This document shows, piece by piece, positions 1-10,679 of a stretch of 64,000 nt of DNA. Within the stretch, counting starts at the first letter, position 1. Each line of letters opens with the position of its first letter. This DNA is from Turritopsis dohrnii (lineage: Eukaryota > Cnidaria > Hydrozoa > Anthoathecata > Oceaniidae): the NCBI GenBank assembly GCA_027922465.2, contig BQMF02000296.1, positions 186,001-250,000 of the forward strand, written 5' to 3'. Under the pieces are notes generated by a model. The model saw only the letters and a list, made by a program, of their open reading frames with translations, had not been told where the DNA came from and searched no databases. Made by a program: the position numbers and the translations under genes.

Positions 1-58
1 GGCTAAAAATTTCTATCCTTGTAAATGAAAATGTTTTTAGTAAACAAAACACACTCAC

Positions 59-3000
59 TGGTTGCAAGTATAGAAACAATTGCCCAAGTAGGGCTTTCTT
101 CATCATACCGGAATTCTCCAGCAAGATACTGGTGGGCATGCAGATCTCGATGGAGAAATAACTTTACTGAACTGCGACTAAACTGACACAACCAGTAAAG
201 TTGCAAAACACCTATAAAGCAAATTCGTTTTGCATCGAGTTATTGCTTAAAGAGTAGCAATTACTAATAGCTATACCTGAAGGTTTTCCATTTACAGAAT
301 GGTATTCGATTTCTTTAACATATTCATCTCTGATAGACGATTTTGAAAACGTTGACGCGTCCCCACAAACAAAGCCAAGTTTACCAGCAAGTACCTTGTC
401 TGCTAAAATCTATTATTTAGGAAAGTTATATAACGCATGATTTAAACAAAACGTAAAATCATGAAGTTTTAAAATGTATGCTCTTACCATAATTTTACGG
501 TCTTGTTATTGGCAGTTCTGTCAAAGTATAAGCGTTTGTCAACATGAGTTATGTAGTAAGTAAACGTAAGTCGTTACGGTTGTATAGGAGAATTTTCACT
601 TCTTTTGGAAGAATGTCATAACTATACAATGCGATTGCTACCTTGTCAACTATTTCATCAACTTTTATAGAAGCTGTGACTAAGGATCCCAACTTCAGAA
701 ACGCCCAGTGCTTGTCTATGCCAAATAAACTCTGTGAAACAGCACGATACAGGCAGTTTCCATCACCTTTGGTGATAACTGGTTCGTGATAAATTAATGG
801 ATTACCACTTCTTTGCCTAAACATAACAGATGCATGCTCCAGGACGAAGAAACATTGTTAACACGTTAATAAAAGCATAACATACCAAATTTGCACGTTA
901 TCTGGCCTAGTCACTTTTTCACAAAAGGCCTCTTGCTGAAGTTTTCCTAACTTTTCTTCTAGCTGTGTGAACAAAGCCTGTAGATTTTCCATTTCCTTTA
1001 CTTGCTGGCACACTTCAATGCAAAGATCTTCTGGAAATTCCTATGACATTACGGAGATAAGATTGTGTAAAGGATATAAAAATAATAGTTTTAATTAGGA
1101 ACAGGAGGGATTATTTCTCCTACTCACCCTCGTGTAAAGGTATTTTAATGACGTTCGATTTGAAGTTGAAAATACTTCATCTGCATCAACAACCTGCTCT
1201 GTATTGACCACTTCAAAGTCTTCATCAATGTCGTGCTCCGGCAGGAGATAATCTCTATTTTCTGCAATAAAAGCCTCGATGACCAGAGAACAATCAGAAG
1301 AAGCCAGCTTGTTTTGCCCTGTGGGATTTCCAAATGAAATTTCAGCTGGCCACCAATCCGGGGCAGGAAGTTTCCATGAAACTTTCCCACCGCCTATGAG
1401 CAAAAATAGCTGTTAATTTATTCAAATTTAAAGTATGTATAAAGACTTCATCCGATATTGATTTCCTATCATTAATGTATCCAGTATCATTAAGCAAGTG
1501 TAAACTGAAAATCTGACAACGACCAAGTGTAAAACAGACCAACAAAATTTTTCAAAGAAGTACAATACATGCATTTACTAACAACTTATCTTGACAATTT
1601 CCCTGATTATTTCTCGCTTCTTATGAACGTTGAGTTCTCGCCAGTTGTCATCAATGTTAATAGCACTTGTTGTTTCTAATACACAATTTTCGTATTACTG
1701 TTTTAATATCATAAGCTTCAAGGCTAATGTTCTTAGTTGTGCAACATCTTTGTTTACAAGGTCTCCACCGTATATACATTGTGGCAAAATAACCAATGTA
1801 AATAAAGTGGAACTGAATACAGATTATTTATAAATAACATTCATAAACTTAGGGTATTTTCAAGGAAGCATTTGACAAATAAAGTTTCAATTAAACTCTA
1901 ATATGACTCTATTATATTACCTTTTGAAATTTCATGATCATCCGTGATGTTAACATATTTGGAAAATAATTCCATCACGGTTTTATCTTGGCAAAACCTC
2001 TTCATTGAAGTATTATTACCTATTTAAGAACCATAATGATAAGTTAAACATATGATAGAATATAATGTATAGAATAACTAATTGAAAGATACCATGGTAG
2101 CGAATTTGACCATTGAAGAAGGATATAAAACAAGCTGGTGTCCTACAAAGTTGGTACCAATTATCCATCTGAAATAATTAAAAATTCATCTAGACACTTC
2201 TCGGACAAGGCATAAAATCGGATATCTGAAATTATTCAGTCGAAACCTGAAATATTCTGCGACGCGAAGCGGATTAGAATATCTCAGGACGAGACTGGAT
2301 AATTTCGATGTCCGATTTAGCCGAATGCAATAACTATTATCGTTGTTAACGATTTATCATGCACTCCCTCATAAGCATCATCAATGTTACGAGGCATCAT
2401 TAAAGTTTTTATGTTTCTGTTGAATATGGTTTGCTTTCTTATAAGAACGTTTTCTTAAGAAAACGTTCGAAAATGTTTATTAGATGTCAATTTCAATGTG
2501 CATTTTGTTGCCGAGAAGAGTTACCTTAAGTGGATATAATTTCGCGTGGATTTAATTTCGCGGACAAGCGAAAATAGGAAATTTCGAAAGAAATAAAATT
2601 TTTAACATACTATCTTATCTTCTAAAACTACTGTTCACCTAACATGTATTTTACGATAAAATCAAAAAAAGTCTCTGTTTTTTAAACTTCATTAGTGTTT
2701 TCCTCATCTTTGTCTTCGTAACAGCTTTTGTGAACTTTCGTCCTTAAACTCACTGTCGTCGTAAACAAAGAAAGAATGTTATTATAAAAAATGATTAAAA
2801 ACCATGCCTGTTATACTCTACCCCTTACAAATACTCAAAAAATTACGTTTTGAAAAATTCAATTTCGCGTGGATTTAATTTCGCGGTTGGCCGAATTTTT
2901 ATTGATTTCGCGTGGATTTAATTTCGCGTTTTTTTGAAAAAACCGCGAAAACCGCGAAATTTAATCCACGCGAAATTTTATCCACTTAAGGTAAAAAGTT

Positions 3001-3430
3001 GAAGAGTAGAAAGTTTTTAGTCGGTTATCATCTGATATCAGACATCCAATATCTAAAATATTATTTGTCGTGCGGTTCTAGTCTAGCAAATATGATAATG
3101 CATGATAATCATCAATAACACTTAGGGCAGAAGAAGAATGTAATATTATACCTTCTGAGACAGTTGTTGTGAAATCTCTTTGTCTCTGCATTTCCGATTG
3201 GATGCGTTTTCCAGAAACACTTTCTAAAATTGTATTATTGTATATATGCGTAAATGGGCAGAAACCTTTCATTAATTTATGCCACGTTTTCTGCTAAGTT
3301 CCGATTTCTATAATTACTGTAATTATAGATGCAATACAGTAGTATGGTGAAAAATACGACAAACCCTCTTTTTCCATCCACTACCATTTGGACCTTTGCG
3401 CTTCCTTTCAGTTGCATTTGTTGTCGCCAT
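59..3430 (-). CDS. Multi-exon gene with OTU cysteine-protease-like domain (3' end outside window)
   Basis: Exons read from GT/AG signals and frame: 3430-3365 (ATG, basic N-terminus MATTNATERKRKGPNG), 3223-3152, 2168-2093, 2019-1921, about 1820-1706, about 1676-1578, 1393-1128 (motif APDWWPAEISFGNP), 1040-886 (charged, coiled-coil-like), 816-628, possibly 517-488, 402-277 and 182-59. Exon 816-628 carries GDGNCLYRAVSQSLFG followed by HW, the catalytic Asp/Cys signature of OTU deubiquitinases. The His box is not clearly seen and may lie in the downstream exons or outside the window. OTU proteins cleave ubiquitin chains, but OTU domains also occur in transposon-encoded proteins. The 30-nt exon does not join the next one in frame by my reading, so either that exon is wrong or the gene is damaged. 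A MITE and a small hairpin sit in the 3151-2169 intron. Exon order is fairly sure; function is inferred from one domain. Confidence 0.6.
2209..2322. repeat. Imperfect palindrome (hairpin) in an intron
   Basis: Two arms of about 53 bases (2209-2261 and 2270-2322) are imperfect reverse complements around a short loop. Each arm carries ATCGGA at its outer part. It lies in the intron upstream of exon 2168-2093 and is probably a small foldback or MITE remnant. Confidence 0.6.
2524..2991. mobile_element. 468-bp MITE with TA target duplication
   Basis: Flanked by TA on both sides (2522-2523, 2992-2993). The terminal inverted repeats begin CCTTAAGTGGATA and continue for about 45 bases with few mismatches. 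Internal subterminal repeats of TTTCGCGTGGATTTAATTTC type occur several times, next to runs of CGCGAAA. No ORF is present, so it is a non-autonomous DNA element, Tc1/mariner-like by its TA duplication. It is inserted in an intron of the OTU gene. Confidence 0.8.
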
Positions 3431-5008
3431 TGCAAACTTATAAAGTAGAAATATATGACTTCGGACGTCTTATATAAATTCTTTTGAAAGTTAAAATTTT
3501 CTATTCTACTGTGCACCAATTTATGTAATTCTTCTAGAAACATGAAATAGCATCATTTATATTATATAAGCTTTGCATGATATCCCGAAAAGACATCATT
3601 TCAACGAGGCCTCGGGTTTAAAAATTACTTAATTCTTCTAGAAACATGAAATTTAACTGTCGTATGACTAAAACTTATCAAACCTCCTCAAACCCTCTGT
3701 AAAAAGTATATCATGCTATGATAACTGGCCATTAAATTATCATAATTAAATGATCAGTGATTAATCACCATTACAAGATAAAACTATAAACAAGAGCATA
3801 GAACATCCCATGACACGAACAATACTGTAAAAACATGCTGAATCAACTGTAATGATTATGATAATGTATTCTATAACTGAAACGTTCCGTGAGAGAACTT
3901 ACGTGTATACCTAATATATGTAAATGAATAAACCTTTACTTTTTTGTTTTGCATATATGAAAGAATGAAAAGACATGGCATTTTCAACAGTATCACTGTA
4001 TTTCCTCCATGTATATTATAGTTATCCATATGATTTTATGACAAAAAAGGTAGTATTATAATCCTAATACTGTCTCTTATAGTTTAATTAACAACATATC
4101 AAATTTCTCCCAAAGTATGAGTGAAGGTAAGCAATTTAAACATATAGTTACATCATTTCCACATCATTCAAGTAGCACAGAGCTAATCAGGAGGGGGCCA
4201 CCCAACAAAAATGTTACATTTTTTGTGAGTCTATACAATAATTAAATAAATTACTAAACAAACAAACAAACAAAACCAAATACATAAGTGAATGTGGAAA
4301 TATGTTTTAATAACAATAATAACAATAATAAAAACTTAAAACAACAATGAAAATGAAAAAGTATGATGTTCTATGTGTAGGTTGCAAGATAGTGTGAGAG
4401 TGTCAGTGATTTGAGTTTGGAGATTGACACGTCAGCAAATCTAACAGAGGGAAATTTTAGCTGAAGGATATTCCATTGTTGAATTGAAAGTCAAATCATG
4501 GAATTTAAGCCAAAGGTTTTAGTGTTTGCATTAGATCAATTTAGAAGGCCCTAAGGTACTTCCTCTCATTTCAACAGTACTGTAAAATCATAGTTCACTT
4601 CCAACAAACTACGACAATATGTAACAATACTTTCTCTTAGGAGGTCCTCTAGAATAAATTATAACTGCAGTACAACAAAGCAAGTCGCTTAACACTATGG
4701 TTATTGGCTATACTGACTCAAATTTGTCTATCTACTTACGATTATTTCATTGTATATGTAATACAGTTACATTACTAATGATTCGATTCAGTAAAACACA
4801 GACATGAAAATATTATAGCATTTCTTATTTTTTTAAATTCCATGCTAGTATATATAACTTTATATATTCATGAATGTTTGGTAACCAGCATTGAGACCGA
4901 AAACATACCCTTGTTCTCAACAAATTTTCAATACTTACAACATATCTTATCAAGTATCGAGTATATTATAGTATTGTTAGGAGGCCCGGAAAACCTGAGT
5001 TATGAAAT
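3431..5008. other. Intergenic AT-rich stretch
   Basis: No convincing coding exon. A 23-base segment ending CTAGAAACATGAAAT is duplicated about 104 bp apart (3526 and 3630), possibly a short insertion with target duplication. Around 4190-4330 there is AAAC and AAT simple sequence after a GAGGGGGCCACC motif, which loosely resembles 15420-15560. This may be the decayed 3' tail of a LINE. Confidence 0.5.
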
Positions 5009-5265
5009 CGAGTTATAAAGTCGAGTTATGAACTATGACGTCATAATTCGAGTTATTAACTCGAAATTTTTAATTTTCTATATTCTTTCGAGTTAATAAC
5101 TCGAAAATATAATTGTCGCTTTTACAACTCGAGTTATTAACTCAAAATGAAAAAAGTCAAATTTTGAACTCGAGTTAATAACTCGAAGTTAATTTTTCAA
5201 ATAAATCAAATCGAGTTACTAACTCGATAGTATTATATTGCTTTAAAGGAATCGAGTTATTAAAG
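5009..5265. repeat. Array of 15-bp palindromes at 41-bp period
   Basis: CGAGTTATTAACTCG or close variants start at 5049, 5089, 5130, 5171, 5212 and 5253 (last copy incomplete), so the starts are 40, 41, 41, 41 and 41 bases apart. Partial copies start at 5009 and 5022. The 25-26-base intervals between palindromes are AT-rich and not obviously alike. A TGACGTCA (CRE-type) octamer sits at 5036-5043, before the regular part. The 5266-5578 stretch after it holds no gene that I can see. Confidence 0.85.
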
Positions 5266-5582
5266 TTTTCAAAAATTTGTTACGATTTATCGTATGTGCT
5301 TGATCTTCAGAATATTTTTCAAATATGGCAAGCGATATTTTCGAAAGTTCACTGGGAATGGTGTGAGTTTTTAAAAAAAGGCAAAGTAGGCCAAATTTGA
5401 GGCAAATTTTGAAAATCGTTCAATTTTAACCAAAATTTAATAGTGGAACAAGTTTGTACTGCTGATTTCAAATATGAATTGGGAGATTTTCTTTGCTGAT
5501 TGGGAGACCGGGAAAAACAAGTCAAAAGGTCTGTGGTATTAGTTTCTCTGTTGACGGAAACAAATAATTTGTCCGAACCCGG

Positions 5583-6961
5583 TGTAACCGTAAATTTTTA
5601 CTCCCCGGAAAAAACTACTCCCCCAGTTATTATTTCCCGGGAAAAAATGACTCCCGGAGTAATAATTTCCTGGGAAATTATGACTCCCCCGTGGAAAAAA
5701 CTACTCCCCTTGCAAATTTATTTGTTCTAAATAGAGGGGAGTGTTTTTTTCCAAGTAAATTACGACTCCCTAATGAAGTGCTTCCATTGCATATTCGAAT
5801 TAAACAATCGATTTGGACATTCCAATCAATGAAGAGTTGTTTTGATGTGGGATCAGAGAGTAAAATTGAAAAGATGGCGAAGACAGGTAAATCTAAGAAC
5901 CATGTGGACCTGAAGATAGTAGAAGAATTTTTGAGAAGGAATATGTACCCGACAGAAATTTCAAAGGACAGAGGCAAAAAAGCAAACTTCAGAAGAAGTT
6001 GCAAAATTTTCAACTCCAAAATAATTTTATAATGACTCCCTCATTTTTATGATTTTATTGCTAAAAAGTGCCAAAACCTTCATTTTTCTAGAAGTAATCA
6101 CTAAACTCAGCCTAAAAGCACTTCATTATGACCCCTCCCATTTTATGGATATTGCCCAGGGGTGTCGAAGCTACTGCTTATTCGATCCACCACTACAATT
6201 AAGCACACAAGAGTACAATTTATATAACGAAAAATATGCTAGGATCAAATCACTTGCTAAGTAGAGATGTTATAAAAATGTATGCATAAGTTTTCTTGTT
6301 GTGTTTGCTGAAAAAGAAAACCTCGTCATAAAATTGAATCTATATGTTAAAGTGACCCGTTGTTACCCCCATCCCGTCGTACTGTACTCCTGGTGACGCC
6401 AAGAACATTTTCATCCGGAAAAAATCAAAGAAAGCTATCCCCACTGTAACGATTTTTAATCTCCATTTTTCTTCTGAAATATTCTATATTCCAACCAAGA
6501 CAGTAGAAAGTGAGTTGACTTCAATTATCTTAACGGTATAAATTTTCGCCTTTTATGATTGTCCCAAACTTTAAGCATTGTTTATCAAAAATTTCAAAGA
6601 ATAAAAAATGCATCTTCATATTTCCAAAGGAACAAGCAAATGTACCAGGTTTTAGCCCATGCCAATCCGATAATATTTGCGATATACCGATTGCCCCAAA
6701 GTTTCCATTTTGTTTTTGTTATTCATTCATGATATACAGGAAGACAAAGATCAGGAAACCGAATGTTGATCGAGATATATGCCAATTTTTTGGTATACTA
6801 TCAGGGGAGTAAAAATTTCCTGAAGGGAGTCATTATTTCCGCGTAAATTTATACTCCCGGGAGTCATAATTTCCTGGGAAAAGATTACTGGGGAGTAATT
6901 ATTTCCTAGTAAATAATGACTGGGGAGTATAAATTTTGGGGAGTAATATTTTACGGTGACA
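5583..6961 (+). mobile_element. Ginger-like DNA transposon, internally deleted
   Basis: The element begins TGTAACCGTAAA and ends in the reverse complement of TGTCACCGTAAAA. It is flanked by identical CCGG tetranucleotides at 5579-5582 and 6962-6965. The TGTNR...YNACA ends plus a 4-bp duplication fit Ginger-type transposons, cut-and-paste elements whose transposase derives from a retroelement integrase. Both ends carry many subterminal ACTCCCC / TTTCC-GGAAA repeats. Inside, 5874-6032 encodes a fragment like the N-terminal part of such integrases. The H2C2 finger and the catalytic core are missing, so this copy is non-autonomous. The superfamily call is inference; the ends and target duplication are seen directly. 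Confidence 0.7.
5874..6032 (+). pseudogene. N-terminal fragment of integrase-like transposase
   Basis: The first ATG of the open frame is at 5874 and gives about 52 residues before the stop. The stretch IVEEFLRRNMYP then a DRG-KKANFRR pattern resembles the small basic segment preceding the H2C2 zinc finger in Ginger and gypsy-type integrase proteins. No finger or DDE core follows. Two short frames at 6049-6264 and 6555-6812 are not recognisable. It is a remnant of the enclosing transposon's gene. Confidence 0.5.
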
Positions 6962-7284
6962 CCGGTTGCAAAACCGCGAAATTTTCATGCGAGGAAGCAA
7001 AAAATAAGTTTTTGTTGGAATTACTGGATTAGAAAATAACTAATATCCCGTGTAAAGATGTGTTGGATTTTTTCCATTTTGTGTCTGTGTCCCCGTGCGT
7101 ATCTATGATCAAAAAAGGACAAAAAATAAAATCACGGAATGATGAACAGCAGTTGGTAAAAACCTTCTTTTACAAATTTCAATTTCTAAGTGAATCAAAG
7201 TTTCTAATCCGGATACTTTTTATGTTGAAAGTATCCAGAGTAACAATCTTTTACGGATTCACTTCAGCAGACGGATTCACTAGA

Positions 7285-8733
7285 ATTGAATAAGTCCGAG
7301 TTTATCGTGTCATGAACAAGCGAGATTATTTGGGCTACGTTTCGACAGCTGCGCTGTCATGAACGGGCAAAAAATGAAATTAGTTTTCGGCTTAATGCGG
7401 ATCGAGGTGTTGATTATAGGAGCAAAGTACATAAAAATCAACCAATCAGCTATTACTTATTAATTACTAATCAAAGGTAATTAAATTTTATCTACGAAGA
7501 CTTCCGGACGTAGATGTACCTTTCTAAATGTTCGCAATCATTTAGATGTTATTACGAAAATCCTATAAAAGATTATGTACAACAAGGTATACAACTACTT
7601 AACACATCATAAATACTCTAAACAGTTCGGTTTTCAAAAAAATACTTCTACTGAACATGCTATCCTGAAACTAGTAGATGAAATAACTGCTTCTTCTCAC
7701 AAGGTAAGTTCACTGTTGGTGTATTCAAAGATCTGTCAAAAGCTTTTGATATGGTGGACCACAAACATACTCTTAGAAAAACTTAATGATCTTTATAAAT
7801 CCTCTATAAAACTTACACAAGCAAATGTTTGCTGATGATACAAATTTATTTTATTCCCCTAAAAACTTTGCAGAACTTTTTTCAACAATGACGTTAGAGC
7901 TTACTAAAGTAGCTGAATGGTTTAAAGCAAATAGGCTGTCATTAAATATAAGCAAAACAAAGTATTCTATTTTCCATCCGTCTAATAAAAAGAGGTTCAT
8001 TCCAACGATTATTCCGGAAATAAAATTTGACAATACTTGCATTAAAAGGCAAGCTGTACTTAAATTTCTGGGAGTTCTGTTAGATGAAACCCTTTTATGG
8101 AAAAGACAAATCGAAACTGTTACCACTAAAGTTTCTAAATGTATTGGTATATCATATAAGGCAAGACCCTTATTGACGAAACAACTGCTAATGCAACTGT
8201 ATTATGCGTTTATTTATTCCCACTTATATTATGCAAATATTGCTTGGGCTAGTAGCTACGTCCAAATCAAAATTGTTGCCTTTTAATCGACTTCAAAAAC
8301 ATGCTATGCATGTTATACATTACAAAATGCAAATGAAAATGTTAAACCACTTTTTGACGATCTCAAATCTATCAAATTAACGTTTACCAAATTCTATGTT
8401 TTATATGTATAAGTGCAAAACTAAAACTAGGCCATCCACATTTCACGATTTATATAAACTTAAGGTTATGCTCCTCCAGCACTGTGACAACATGGAACAA
8501 TATTTTCAATACGCGTTTTATCTTACGACCAATTGCTCTTTTAAAGATAAATTGTAAACATATTTCTTAGTATTCCCTCTACGTAATAAATTTTGAAATG
8601 TCTCAACAGCATCACAATCCTTGCAAGGGATTTCATAGATAATATATTACGCTGATCTTCAAGACTTGGCTGTCGAAACGTAACCCAAATAAACTCGCTT
8701 GTTCATGACATGATAATCTCTGGCTTATTCAAT
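7285..8733. mobile_element. 1.45-kb unit with 66-bp inverted repeats around an RT fragment
   Basis: Arms 7285-7350 and 8669-8733 are reverse complements with scattered mismatches. Shared pieces include TTGAATAAG, GTCATGAACAAGCGAG and TACGTTTCGACAGC. The right arm follows a CTGAT...CGAAACGT sequence of the kind seen near hammerhead-like motifs in Penelope-like elements. The enclosed coding remnant is LINE-type, so the unit is either an element with inverted terminal repeats or two opposed repeat copies. The 6966-7284 stretch before it shows no gene. Confidence 0.5.
7575..8560 (+). pseudogene. Jockey-like non-LTR reverse transcriptase fragment
   Basis: Frame 7575-7835 has a YNKVYNYL...KQFGFQKNTSTEHAIL segment, the fingers region of jockey/CR1-type RTs. 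It breaks off, and a second frame from 7825 resumes at the catalytic FADDTNLF box, followed by WFKANRLSLNISKTKYSIF and KFLGVLLDE, the palm end and thumb. A decayed tail containing LYKLK and NMEQYF pieces follows to about 8560. The part between fingers and the FADD box is deleted and several stops are present, so it is inactive. Confidence 0.85.
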
Positions 8734-10679
8734 AAGAATGGTATATTGATGTAATAGAATAACGAAGACTTTAGTGCTTATCGACCAAATAGCAACACAC
8801 TAAGAAAATAGCCGGTAAATCACTTGAAGTAATGTTATACTTTTTTTGGCACAATTTTAGGCGTTTTCTTCGTGGAAACAGCAACAAATATCGTAGAAGA
8901 TCAAGAGAGCCGTCAGCAATTATATTCTATATTTAAGTTATGATTTGGAAATATAGATATTAACTCCAGGAAGGTTTATTCTTCCTTATATTGAAGGGTT
9001 GGAGTGCAGGAGCAGGAATTATGAAAATCCCAAAGAACTCGAGAACTGATAAAAAAATGCACGAGATCATCTATCCACGGTTAACCTTTGTGACCCGGTA
9101 TCATCGATCAAATATTTTGATGACGTCATAATATCTCCTTATTTATTTTCGGCTCAAACATACATCTTGATCAGTCCAATCCTATGATACCATGTAAAAG
9201 TGTGTGGATTGTAAAGGAGGTTTAATGTAACTTTATTTTGTTCCTTGGTTTTTTCTAATGGGATTCCCACGAAAAACCAAAGACTGTTGTATACGCGTTT
9301 TCATAATCAGAAATGTTTGATGAATGATTTTGGCTTATCTTTATCTTTCAGTATAATATGAAGGGGGTACGTTCCAGGAAATGACTAAAGAATTTTATAC
9401 AGTCAAAAGGCATTAGGACTTCAAGTCTTCGTGGTCTTTTCCATCTCTAATTGAGTTTCGATACAGCTTGAAATCATACAATAATCGAAAAACTAACTCG
9501 CAATATAAACTGCAGTTCAGATATTATAAAAATTAAATATTATCTTAGCTGAGTGCCTATATACATTGCATTATTATATTATATAATCGTGTTATTATCG
9601 CACATCACTATTTTTTCCTTTTAATCAACTTCCAGTAACCGTTACGGGAGTTACTTTGCAGTGAACTCCAGTTTATTTAAATAAACATGGCGTATATTGC
9701 GAAGTATTTGGTCGAGCTACTGAATCTCTTATGAGAAACTTCAGGCAATTGAGCGTTCTAACTATCAGGAATCTACTGTTGTCAAATCACGTTTTTTAAT
9801 TGTAAACTGAAATAGTTCATTAGAACCGTATTTCATAAAAACCCTTTGCGAGCTGATAACGTTAAACTGGCATGGTTTGAAATTTTTTCATTGAATTCTA
9901 GACATAGTTTGAAAAGAAAGGACCTTGTTTCCTTAAAATAGACAAATAGTCCTACATAATAATAAACATAACTTCAAGGTTGAAGTTTTCATTGAATTAT
10001 TCCAGGTGACAACAATTTGAAGACGTTACAAACTATAACTACTGTGACCTACAGGTATATCATATATCGAACCTTACGTATTGACATAAAATCACTCATC
10101 ATTATGCTAAATACTTTGTAGTAAAAGCAAGTTTCTATCGTATATCGGCTAGAGCAAAGCACTTGTTAGATAAAAGATCGGGAAAAGGGGGCAACGACAC
10201 CGTTTATCACTGAAGCATAATGAGATATAGAGAAGAGGAATAAGTAACTATCATTCTCAAATTGTACGAACGATAAACACAAAACTAGTGAACAAGTTGG
10301 AAGTTCGCTATACAATACAAGTTCCCAATGACTGAAAATAAGTTTTAAAGAAACAATAAATGGATCATATAAGTGCAGAAACATTTCTTTTAATTTGCCC
10401 TTCTTTCAAATTATTTCTATGCCAAAAAAACAAAACGCAATGATTCTTGAAGTTTTCTGGTGTCATGTAAGACAACTGCGTCTTGAGCTTTTTTGTTGTC
10501 GAGTTTTGCTGTTCATTCACCTCGCTGTTAACTCGTGCTAATGTAGGATAGTTACGAATATTGTAACCCTCTGAACATCCTACAACGCAAACATGTGGTA
10601 CCAGATTAATGTTAAATTATGTATATATACATACACACATATTGGAAAACTAGTCGACTCCTTTCCACTTCAATGTCCA
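8734..10679. other. Intergenic stretch without recognised genes
   Basis: AT-rich sequence with only short frames on both strands. None shows a known motif or convincing exon structure. I see no clear tandem or inverted repeat here. Confidence 0.5.

Noticed and set aside
5049..5265. CRISPR-like array (repeat-spacer geometry)
   Set aside because: The 15-bp palindromes are shorter than CRISPR repeats, the setting is eukaryotic, spacers are low-complexity AT sequence, and no cas-like genes occur.
5691..5873. Upstream extension of the Ginger-like frame
   Set aside because: The frame begins at GTG inside terminal repeats; the first ATG with transposase-like sequence is at 5874.
5678..6019. 113-codon frame on the minus strand
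   Set aside because: It overlaps the plus-strand frame that shows integrase-like sequence, and has no motif of its own.
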